Source: CAZAMP01 sp964486455 (lineage in GTDB: Bacteria; Eisenbacteria; RBG-16-71-46; CAZAMP01). Taken from it: a stretch of 64,000 nt of DNA. Shown piece after piece: positions 26,470 through 33,549 of this stretch (its first letter is position 1; each line of letters starts with the position of its first letter). The translations under genes were made by a program, and so were the position numbers. The stretch spans positions 25,960-89,959 of the forward strand of contig CAZAMP010000014.1 in assembly GCA_964486455.1 (NCBI GenBank), in the 5' to 3' direction. The notes beneath the pieces are model-generated. The model did no database searches and was not told the origin of the DNA. It was given only the letters and a program-made list of their open reading frames with translations.

Positions 26470-27159
26470 ATGAAGAAATACGCGGTATTGGGTTTGGGAC
26501 ACTTCGGCTACGGGGTGGCGGTCCATCTGGCCGAGCGTGGGCAGGAAGTCCTCGCCATCGATCGCGATCCTGATCTCGTTCAGCGGATCAAAGACAAGGT
26601 CCCACACGCCGTCTGCGCGGATGTGACCGATGAAGAGGCCATCCGGCAGCTCGACGTGGACGAGGTTGAAGCGGCGATCGTCGCGATCGGGGAGGACCAG
26701 CTCGGCGCCATTCTCGCTACGGCCATCCTCAGAAAGATCGGGGTCGGCCGGATCATTGCCCGCGCGATCAGCCCGATCCACAGACGCATTCTGCTGCTCA
26801 TCGGCGCGAACGAGGTGGTTTCGCCCGAAGGCGACCTCGGCCGGCAGCTCGCCGAACGACTCACGACCCCCGGTTTCCTCGAGCTGATGAAGTTCACTTC
26901 CGGCCGGCGGCTCGTCGAGATCCAGGCGAAGCCGGACTGGGTGGGACAGACGATCGGCGAGGTCGGGTTCCGGGCGGAGTTCGGTGTGAATGTGATCGCG
27001 ATCCGGCGAAACAAGCCCGCGGTCACCGACACCGGCGAAAACGTGTTCGAAGAAGAGCTGAATGATATGCCAGGCCCGGACGATCGCCTCGACGAGAGCG
27101 ACGTGCTGGTGCTCATCGGCCCGCAGGAGCGGATCGATGCCCTCCGCAGCGGGGCCTAG
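26470..27159 (+). CDS. trkA: TrkA/KtrA family RCK subunit of the K+ transporter
   Basis: A 229-aa cytosolic protein with an N-terminal Rossmann RCK_N domain (KYAVLGLGHFG dinucleotide loop, then an acidic end of strand 2, IDRD) and a C-terminal RCK_C domain from about residue 140. It is single-unit KtrA length rather than the doubled E. coli TrkA. ATG 26470 is chosen because it starts the Rossmann strand; in-frame GTGs at 26458 and 26461 are possible, and no strong Shine-Dalgarno decides. It should assemble as an octameric nucleotide-sensing ring that gates the TrkH-type channel encoded just upstream. Confidence 0.9.
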   Translation: MKKYAVLGLGHFGYGVAVHLAERGQEVLAIDRDPDLVQRIKDKVPHAVCADVTDEEAIRQLDVDEVEAAIVAIGEDQLGAILATAILRKIGVGRIIARAISPIHRRILLLIGANEVVSPEGDLGRQLAERLTTPGFLELMKFTSGRRLVEIQAKPDWVGQTIGEVGFRAEFGVNVIAIRRNKPAVTDTGENVFEEELNDMPGPDDRLDESDVLVLIGPQERIDALRSGA

Positions 27160-27162
27160 GTT

Positions 27163-28053
27163 ATGAGCCCCACTCAGAAGGACGAACGCCCCACGCCGAA
27201 GGGTCGACGCTCGGTGTCACGCGACGGACGGGCGGCGTCGCAGGGAAAACACTCCACCTCGACGTCCGGACGCCCCACCGACGACGTCCAGCGCGGCATC
27301 TCCATTCGTGCCCGGCTCGCCCTGGGGTTCGTCGCGGTCGCGGCGATCGGTTTCATCCCGGCGTTCATCGCGCTCCGGGCGCTGGGGGAGGACGCGCTCC
27401 GCGACACGGTCACGTTCATCATCATCGCGGCAGTGCTGCTCGTGCTCCTCATCACACTTCTGCCGCGCCAGCTTCTTCGACCCATCGCGAAGCTCACGGC
27501 AACGCTACGGCAGGCGGAGGCGGGCAATCTCAACGTTTCGTCTCCCCGTAGCCGCATCCCGGAGCTCGACGCGTTGGCCGTATCGCTCAATCGAACCCTC
27601 GGTCGGCTCCGGCAATTCGACAAGCTCAAGAGCCGTCGCGTTCGAGAGGAGCAGCGGCTCCGGAGCGCGCTGCTGGCCGCGTCCGACGTCGGCCTCGCCG
27701 TCCTCAACCCTGAAGGATGCGTGGCGGATGCGAATCGGACTTTCCGCGAGATTACGGGTTGTTCGAAGGAGACCATCACCGGTAGGCGGATACAGGAGCT
27801 TCTCGGCGAGGAAATCGTGCCGGAGTTCCGGAAAGTCCAGGAAGAACGCGCCCGGCGGACCGTCCGCTGCCGTGTGGTGACCGTCGGAGACGCGACGGTC
27901 TCCGGCGAGGACTCGTCGGCAACCGTCAGTGGTTCGACACCCCATGTCTACGCGCGGATGTCCGCCGTCAAGGATGAGGTTGAAGGTCCGCCTCGGGTCA
28001 TTCTCCGACTCACGCCCGTCGAGGAGTCGGAGGGAGGTGCCGCAACGTCATGA
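27163..28053 (+). CDS. Membrane HAMP-PAS protein without an output domain
   Basis: A 296-aa protein. Residues 1-45 are a charged, disordered cytoplasmic leader. Two hydrophobic helices follow (about 50-70 and 85-105) with only a short connecting loop. A HAMP-like linker (LLRPIAKLTATLRQAEAG) leads into a coiled region and a PAS domain (about 165-290) containing VLNPEGCVADANRTF. No kinase, cyclase, GGDEF/EAL or DNA-binding domain follows. The gene sits 3 bp after the trkA-type gene and overlaps clpB by ATGA, so it should be co-expressed with both. It may be a sensory adaptor acting in trans, or a truncated histidine kinase. The target is unknown. Confidence 0.7.
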   Translation: MSPTQKDERPTPKGRRSVSRDGRAASQGKHSTSTSGRPTDDVQRGISIRARLALGFVAVAAIGFIPAFIALRALGEDALRDTVTFIIIAAVLLVLLITLLPRQLLRPIAKLTATLRQAEAGNLNVSSPRSRIPELDALAVSLNRTLGRLRQFDKLKSRRVREEQRLRSALLAASDVGLAVLNPEGCVADANRTFREITGCSKETITGRRIQELLGEEIVPEFRKVQEERARRTVRCRVVTVGDATVSGEDSSATVSGSTPHVYARMSAVKDEVEGPPRVILRLTPVEESEGGAATS

Positions 28054-30713
28054 ACCCCGAGAAATACACGCAACGCGCCCGCGAGGCGTTGGCCTCATCA
28101 CAATCGCTCGCGCTCAAGCGAAACCACACCCATCTCGAGCCCGAGCACCTCTTTCTCGCGCTTCTCGATCAGTCGGACGGTCTCGTGGGTTCCGTTCTCC
28201 GCGTCATGAACGCGCCGCTCGACGTGATCCGGACCGAAATCGGACGGGCGGTCGACTCGCTTCCCGCGTTCGAGCGTGGGGAGGGGACCCTACAGATGAG
28301 CCAGAGGCTCGCCAAGCTCATGGTCCACGCGGAGGACGAGGCACAAAGCCTCCGAGACGATTACGTGAGCGTCGAGCATCTCCTGCTCGCCGCGATCGGT
28401 GAGGGGAAGAACACGCCGCTCGGCACGATCCTGGCCGAAACCGGCGTAACCCGGGAGAAGGTGCTCGAAGCGCTGAAGTCCGTCCGGGGAAGCCAACGCG
28501 TGACGAACGAGAACCCTGAAGAAACCTACCAGGCCCTCAAGCGCTTCGGACGCGATCTCATCGATCTCGCCCGCGCGGGCAAGCTGGATCCGGTGATCGG
28601 ACGAGACGACGAGATCCGCCGCGTGGTTCAGATCCTCTCCCGCCGCACCAAGAACAACCCGGTACTCATCGGTGAGCCGGGTGTGGGGAAGACCGCCATC
28701 GTGGAGGGGCTCGCCGGGCGCATCGTCAGAGGCGATGTCCCCGAAGGACTCAAGGAGAAGCAGATCCTCGCACTCGACATGGGGGCGCTCATCGCGGGGG
28801 CGAAGTACCGGGGCGAATTCGAGGAGCGGCTCAAGGCCGTCCTCAAGGAGATCACCGAGGCCGAGGGGCGGATCATTCTCTTCATCGACGAGCTTCACAC
28901 GGTCGTGGGCGCGGGGGCGGCGGAGGGTGCGATGGACGCATCGAACCTGCTCAAGCCCATGCTCGCCCGAGGCGAGCTCCACTGCATTGGTGCCACCACG
29001 CTCGACGAGTACCGGAAGCACATCGAGAAGGACGCGGCGCTCGAGCGGCGCTTTCAGACGATCATTACGGCCGAGCCCGGAGTGGAGGACACGATCTCGA
29101 TCCTCCGTGGCCTCAAGGAGCGTTACGAGCTCCACCACGGCGTGCGGATTGCCGACGCCGCGCTGGTGAGCGCCGCCACCCTGAGTCATCGATACATCAG
29201 CGACCGTTTCCTTCCCGACAAGGCGATCGATCTCGTCGACGAGGCGGCGGCACGCCTTCGGACCGAGATCGACTCGATGCCGGTCGAGCTGGATGAGGTG
29301 AGTCGGAAGGTCATGCGGCTCGAGATCGAGCGGGAAGCGCTCCGCAAGGAGAAGGACGCTTCGTCCAAGGAACGCCTCTCCAAGCTCGAGGAGGAGCTCA
29401 CCGCGCTCAAGTCGAACGCCGAAGCACTCAGGGCGAAGTGGGAGGCGGAGAAGGCAGAGATCTCACGGCTCCGCGATCTGCAGAAGGAAGTCGAGGGGGT
29501 CAAACGCGAGATCGAGATGGCCGAGCGGGAGTACGACCTCGAAAAGGTCGCCGCCCTCAAGTATGGACGATTGGCGGAGTTAGAGAAGCAGTTTCAGGTG
29601 ATGGATGAAGCCGCCGGCGGGGCATCAGACGGCGCGACCGGCGGCGCCCCTGACGGCGCGGCCACCGGAACCAGCGATGACACCGGTCGTCTCCTCAAAG
29701 AAGAGGTCGGCCCGGAAGAGATCGCCGAGATCGTGAGCCGCTGGACCTCGATCCCACTCTCGAGGCTCATGGAAGGGGAAGCGGTGAAGCTTCTCCGGCT
29801 CGGCGAGTCGCTTCACGAGCGCGTCGTGGGACAGGACGAAGCTGTCACGGCCGTAGCCGACGCCGTGCTCCGATCGCGCGCCGGCATCCAGGATCCAGAC
29901 AAGCCGATCGGGTCGTTCATCTTCTTGGGCCCAACCGGCGTTGGCAAGACCGAGCTTGCCCGGGCACTCGCCGAGATCCTCTTCGACGACGAACGAAACC
30001 TCATTCGCATCGACATGTCGGAGTATCAGGAACGGCACACGGTTTCGCGCCTCATGGGGGCGCCGCCCGGCTACGTCGGCTACGAAGAAGGGGGGCAGCT
30101 CACCGAAGCCGTTCGCCGCCGGCCGTACAGCGTCGTGCTCTTCGATGAGATCGAGAAGGCGCATGCGGACGTCTTCAACGTCTATCTCCAGATCCTCGAT
30201 GACGGTCGACTTACCGACGCCCAGGGTCGAACGGTCGATTTCAAGAACACCGTCCTCATCATGACATCGAACGTGGGAAGCCACGAGATCCTCGCCCACG
30301 CCGAGCGTGGCGAGCGCGACTACGAGGCGATGCGCGAGGAGGTGCTCGCGCGGCTTCGTTCACACTTCCGACCGGAATTCCTGAACCGTGTCGATGAGGT
30401 CGTCGTCTTCCACACCCTCACGCGCGAGCAGATCACCGCGATCGTGGAGATCCAGCTACATCGCCTCCACGACCGTCTCGCCGCCCGGCGGATCTCGATC
30501 TTGCTTACGCCCGAGGCCACTGCACTTCTCGCCGACCGCAGCTACGATCCGCAATACGGCGCCCGGCCGCTCAAGCGGACGATCCAGTCGATGCTCGAGA
30601 CGCCGCTCAGCCGGATGATCATCGCGGGCGAGGTCCCCGACGGCAGCCGCGTCGAGATTTCGACGGGGGGCGATGGGCTCACGATCGCCGTGAGTCGCGG
30701 GGCGGACGCGTAG
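28050..30713 (+). CDS. clpB: ATP-dependent disaggregase ClpB (Hsp100)
   Basis: An 887-aa AAA+ chaperone of ClpB type. In order: a double Clp N-domain (residues 1-150), NBD1 with GEPGVGKT (about 208-215) and IDELHT, a coiled-coil M-domain (about 400-525), and NBD2 with GPTGVGKT (about 627-634) and FDEIEKAH. The M-domain marks it as ClpB rather than ClpA or ClpC. Between the M-domain and NBD2 is an unusual Gly/Ala/Ser/Asp-rich insert (about 522-547) not seen in typical ClpB. It would work with DnaK/DnaJ, which are not in the window, to resolubilise aggregates. Its ATG overlaps the HAMP-PAS gene stop; no separate heat-shock promoter or CIRCE element is evident. Confidence 0.96.
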   Translation: MNPEKYTQRAREALASSQSLALKRNHTHLEPEHLFLALLDQSDGLVGSVLRVMNAPLDVIRTEIGRAVDSLPAFERGEGTLQMSQRLAKLMVHAEDEAQSLRDDYVSVEHLLLAAIGEGKNTPLGTILAETGVTREKVLEALKSVRGSQRVTNENPEETYQALKRFGRDLIDLARAGKLDPVIGRDDEIRRVVQILSRRTKNNPVLIGEPGVGKTAIVEGLAGRIVRGDVPEGLKEKQILALDMGALIAGAKYRGEFEERLKAVLKEITEAEGRIILFIDELHTVVGAGAAEGAMDASNLLKPMLARGELHCIGATTLDEYRKHIEKDAALERRFQTIITAEPGVEDTISILRGLKERYELHHGVRIADAALVSAATLSHRYISDRFLPDKAIDLVDEAAARLRTEIDSMPVELDEVSRKVMRLEIEREALRKEKDASSKERLSKLEEELTALKSNAEALRAKWEAEKAEISRLRDLQKEVEGVKREIEMAEREYDLEKVAALKYGRLAELEKQFQVMDEAAGGASDGATGGAPDGAATGTSDDTGRLLKEEVGPEEIAEIVSRWTSIPLSRLMEGEAVKLLRLGESLHERVVGQDEAVTAVADAVLRSRAGIQDPDKPIGSFIFLGPTGVGKTELARALAEILFDDERNLIRIDMSEYQERHTVSRLMGAPPGYVGYEEGGQLTEAVRRRPYSVVLFDEIEKAHADVFNVYLQILDDGRLTDAQGRTVDFKNTVLIMTSNVGSHEILAHAERGERDYEAMREEVLARLRSHFRPEFLNRVDEVVVFHTLTREQITAIVEIQLHRLHDRLAARRISILLTPEATALLADRSYDPQYGARPLKRTIQSMLETPLSRMIIAGEVPDGSRVEISTGGDGLTIAVSRGADA

Positions 30714-30963
30714 GCTGTTTGGGCGGCCGGTATGGCTGTCGGCCGTCTGTCGGTCGAAAGCCGGGCCTCTGTACCGTAAGTTCCCTTGTTTCAACAAAAC
30801 GGACCCCTTGAGTCGTGCTCAAGTCCATCCGGGTAAGCCCCCCGATCTCGCCACCTCACCTTCGTTCGCATTCACCGTCCGAGCTCCGGAGGCAGCTATC
30901 CCAAGGCAGGGATAGAAGGTCCAGTAAGCACTCAGAAATGACGATGAATTGTGATGTTAAGCA
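30714..30963. other. Intergenic region between clpB and the IS66 element
   Basis: About 250 bp with no gene. Several short dyads are visible: CGGCCG arms at 30724-30729 and 30740-30745, CTTGAG/CTCAAG at 30807-30823 with a 5-bp loop, and TATCCC/GGGATA at 30897-30914. None is followed by a T-run, so a classical clpB terminator is not evident. Before the IS inserted, this region would have lain directly upstream of the TonB-dependent receptor. Confidence 0.4.
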
Positions 30964-30971
30964 GCTGGCCT
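30964..30971. repeat. Left 8-bp target-site duplication of the IS66 element
   Basis: GCTGGCCT immediately left of the left terminal repeat. It is repeated exactly at 33342-33349 on the right side. IS66-family elements make 8-bp duplications. Confidence 0.95.
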
Positions 30972-30984
30972 GTAAGCGGTCAAT
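30972..30984. repeat. Left terminal inverted repeat of the IS66 element
   Basis: GTAAGCGGTCAAT, a perfect inverted match to 33329-33341. The tnpC stop codon begins on the next base, 30985. Confidence 0.95.
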
Positions 30985-32610
30985 CTACGGAGGTGCGGGT
31001 TGCGGCTCCTGGCAGCTCTCCTGAATCCGATCGATGTCGGACCGTAGCGGGTTCTCGGCGAACTTCTCTCTCCACAGCCTCGGCGTGAGCTGCTCGACGT
31101 CCTTCGCCAGGTGTTGATCGATCCGTTGCAGCACATCGACGATGTACGTGTAGGGATCGACTCCCTGAAGCCGGCAGGTGCCCAGGAGGCTTTGGATGAT
31201 GCCGACGTACTTCGCACCGATCTCCGTCCAGCAGAACATCCAGTTCTTGCGACCCAGAGCAATCGGGCGGATTGCGCGCTCGAGATGGTTCGTATCCATC
31301 GGGACGTTTGGGTATTCTAGAAACACGCGTAACGCCTTCTCGCGAACGAGTGCATAGCGCGCCGCTTTCGTGAACGGGTTTGTCGGTAGCAGCACGTCCG
31401 TTTCCAGCGTGGTCTCGAGCCATTCAAAGAACTGATCGACAATCGGCTTCGTGTGTTGGCCCCGGTACGCGAGCATCTTCTCCGGGGAGTTGTCCATCGC
31501 CATCACCTTCGCTTCTTCGTCGTACATCTCTCCGATCAGTGTCACCGCTTTTGCAGCCCGCGCCGGTTCTGCCGGCTCGGCGTCGACGAAGTGGCGGCGA
31601 GTATGAGCCCAGCACTGCGCGTGGACGATCCGGTTCACTTCTTGCGCATAACGGTCGTAGACCTTGTACCCATCGGTCAGAAGCGTCCCACCGTAGGTCT
31701 TAAGCGCTTCGCGCACCACCTCGCCGCCGCGCGTCGGTGCGAACGGAAACGCGATCTCGTCCCGATCCCCGTAGATCGGCCAGAAATAGCCCGTTCTCAT
31801 CCGCCCCCGCTCGGGTGGCGGGCGTTTCTTGCGACCCGCCTTGATCGGCGTCTCGTCCATCGCGAGCACCTCACTGCTAAGGATCGAGCGAAGCTGTGCC
31901 TCATAGATCGGTTCCAGGAGCTCTGCCGTTCGAGCAACCATGTGCGTCAGTGTCGAACGGCCCAGGTGCACGCCCGCCGCTTTCAGACGTTGGTGCTGCC
32001 GATAGAGGGGAAGGTGATAGGTAAACTTGTCGATCAGAAGCCCTGCCAGAAAGCTCACGTCCGCAACGCTCTTCTCCACCACCGACGGCGGAGCCGGCGG
32101 ACAGAAGAACGCATCATCCGCTTTCCGCTTGTACACATTGCGCACGTACCGAAGCACCACGTAAGAGCCCGGACGCTGCGCCAACCGGCACGTCACCTTC
32201 TTGCCGATGAGCGTGTAGTCCGCCAGATCTTCGTCGCTCAGCTCGGGATCGGGAACCGGGATCTCTTTGACCGGCACTGAGGGATCGAACCGCAGTGCGC
32301 GATCATCCCCACTCTCGTCGATCGGATCCCGGCGACGCTGGCGGCGATGTGTCCCCACTTCGATCTCTGGAGGATCAGCGGCCGGTTCGCGCAGCACTTC
32401 CCCAAGTGTCAGCTGCCGGCCCTCGGGATCACATACCCGGCGTTCGGACTTCGACCCGAACAACTGGCGTTTGAACCACGCCACCTGATCAGCGAGTTTA
32501 TCGTGGGAGTGCTGAAGATCCTGGTGGGACTGCTTGAGCGTCTGGTGAGCAACGAGCAAGGAGACAATCTCGTCTCGGTTCATCGATGTCGCTTGCTCTT
32601 CGAACGTCAT
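30985..32610 (-). CDS. tnpC: IS66 family transposase TnpC (DDE)
   Basis: A 541-aa IS66 transposase. The N-terminus (about 1-45) is a helical coiled region, followed by the IS66 landmark FKRQLFGSKSERR. The catalytic core shows MDETPI (Asp), LLTDGYKVYD (Asp) and NHLERAIRP (Glu), the DDE triad, with CWAHTRRHF between the second and third. The C-terminus has the GRKNWMFCWTEIGA block and an IS66 C-terminal domain. It starts 9 bp after the tnpB stop. No frameshift or internal stop is seen. Confidence 0.96.
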   Translation of the reverse strand: MTFEEQATSMNRDEIVSLLVAHQTLKQSHQDLQHSHDKLADQVAWFKRQLFGSKSERRVCDPEGRQLTLGEVLREPAADPPEIEVGTHRRQRRRDPIDESGDDRALRFDPSVPVKEIPVPDPELSDEDLADYTLIGKKVTCRLAQRPGSYVVLRYVRNVYKRKADDAFFCPPAPPSVVEKSVADVSFLAGLLIDKFTYHLPLYRQHQRLKAAGVHLGRSTLTHMVARTAELLEPIYEAQLRSILSSEVLAMDETPIKAGRKKRPPPERGRMRTGYFWPIYGDRDEIAFPFAPTRGGEVVREALKTYGGTLLTDGYKVYDRYAQEVNRIVHAQCWAHTRRHFVDAEPAEPARAAKAVTLIGEMYDEEAKVMAMDNSPEKMLAYRGQHTKPIVDQFFEWLETTLETDVLLPTNPFTKAARYALVREKALRVFLEYPNVPMDTNHLERAIRPIALGRKNWMFCWTEIGAKYVGIIQSLLGTCRLQGVDPYTYIVDVLQRIDQHLAKDVEQLTPRLWREKFAENPLRSDIDRIQESCQEPQPAPP

Positions 32611-32619
32611 GTTCTTTTT

Positions 32620-32946
32620 CTACCGCAAACGACCTCCACCGCCAAGCACTATTCCATCGAGAATCAATCGAAACGCTTTCTCCGTCACCTCGAACGTCTC
32701 CGACGTGCCGGGGAGAACAAAGCGCCCGCGTTCCAGACGCTTCGCGAACAAACAGAACCCTGTGCGATCCCAGTACACCAACTTCAGGTACGACTTGCGC
32801 CGGTTGATGAAGACGTACAACGAGCCGGAAAGCGGATCCTCGCCGAGAACATTCTGAACCAGCGCGATCAACCCATTGAAGGACTTCCTCATATCGACGG
32901 GGTGACGATAGGCGAGGATCCGCCGCACCTCGCGATCGAAGAACAC
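32620..32946 (-). CDS. tnpB: IS66 accessory protein TnpB (Orf2)
   Basis: A 108-aa IS66 Orf2-like protein with the family blocks HPVDMRKSFNGLIALV, YVFINRRKSYLKLVYWD and the C-terminal FAKRLERGRF. It starts with GTG four bases after the tnpA stop. TnpB is needed for full transposition of IS66 elements, but its biochemical role is unknown. Confidence 0.95.
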   Translation of the reverse strand: MFFDREVRRILAYRHPVDMRKSFNGLIALVQNVLGEDPLSGSLYVFINRRKSYLKLVYWDRTGFCLFAKRLERGRFVLPGTSETFEVTEKAFRLILDGIVLGGGGRLR

Positions 32947-32950
32947 CGTC

Positions 32951-33229
32951 TCAGCCCCGCAGCCGAAGTGTGCAGCCGTTCGGAAGCGACACCTCCACCG
33001 ACCACGACGATGATGGGGCCTCGGTGGTGGGAACCTCGATGAACTCCCCCGAGCCCGCCGACCCCTTCGACGTCAACAACTTCCGCGACCAGTTCGTGAA
33101 GCTCGAGAGCGAGAGCCCCTCCCTGTCACAAAACTCACGCGCGCTCTGCCCGCTCTTTCGCTGACGGGCAACGATCTTCTTCCATTCCGCCGAGTTCCGA
33201 CGCACCTTCCCGTTCGACAACTCCTGCAT
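32951..33229 (-). CDS. tnpA: IS66 accessory protein TnpA (Orf1)
   Basis: A 92-aa protein with an N-terminal helix-turn-helix-like region (EWKKIVARQRKSGQSAREFC) followed by SLSSFTNWSRKL and a C-terminal beta segment ending in PNGCTLRLRG. This is the pattern of the IS66 Orf1/IS3-TnpA-like family, which probably binds the element ends. The ATG at 33229 is preceded by AGGAGGG at a good distance; a longer form from 33262 is less likely. Confidence 0.92.
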   Translation of the reverse strand: MQELSNGKVRRNSAEWKKIVARQRKSGQSAREFCDREGLSLSSFTNWSRKLLTSKGSAGSGEFIEVPTTEAPSSSWSVEVSLPNGCTLRLRG

Positions 33230-33328
33230 CTCATCCCTCCTGCTCAGTGAGAAAGCCGACAACGACCGCGAAAACCACGGCCGATCTCGGTTCTACATGG
33301 AGCAGGGGGAAAAGGGAATGCGTCGATC

Positions 33329-33341
33329 ATTGACCGCTTAC
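33329..33341. repeat. Right terminal inverted repeat of the IS66 element
   Basis: ATTGACCGCTTAC, the exact reverse complement of 30972-30984. Confidence 0.95.
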
Positions 33342-33349
33342 GCTGGCCT
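33342..33349. repeat. Right 8-bp target-site duplication of the IS66 element
   Basis: GCTGGCCT, identical to 30964-30971. Confidence 0.95.
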
Positions 33350-33549
33350 GGCCGGATCCGCACCATTGCATGTGAGCATCGACTCCGCTTGCTCCTGCTG
33401 CCGGGCGCGATGATCACCCTTGGGACTATTGACCACATTCGGATGTTCGCACGTTGCCTGCGAAGTTGCGCTGCACAAGACGAGCTGTGACCTAGACCGT
33501 GATGTCTCCTGGCGATGCGAGCCAAGCTTTCGACTGGAGGGAGAGGGAC

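Larger units (their letters stand above)
30972..33341 (-). mobile_element. Complete IS66-family insertion sequence (2370 bp)
   Basis: The element is bounded by perfect 13-bp inverted terminal repeats starting GTAAGCGGTCAAT (30972-30984 and, inverted, 33329-33341), which begin with the GTAA usual for IS66. Both ends are flanked by the identical 8-bp sequence GCTGGCCT. Inside are the three genes of a full IS66 element, tnpA-tnpB-tnpC, all leftward and closely spaced. All three frames are open and the DDE residues are present, so it is probably functional and recently acquired. It separates clpB from the TonB-dependent receptor gene. Confidence 0.96.

Noticed and set aside
25216..26781. Open frame of about 520 codons on the minus strand
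   Set aside because: It is antisense to the TrkH and TrkA-type genes, and its Asp/Glu/Arg/His-rich translation has no fold.
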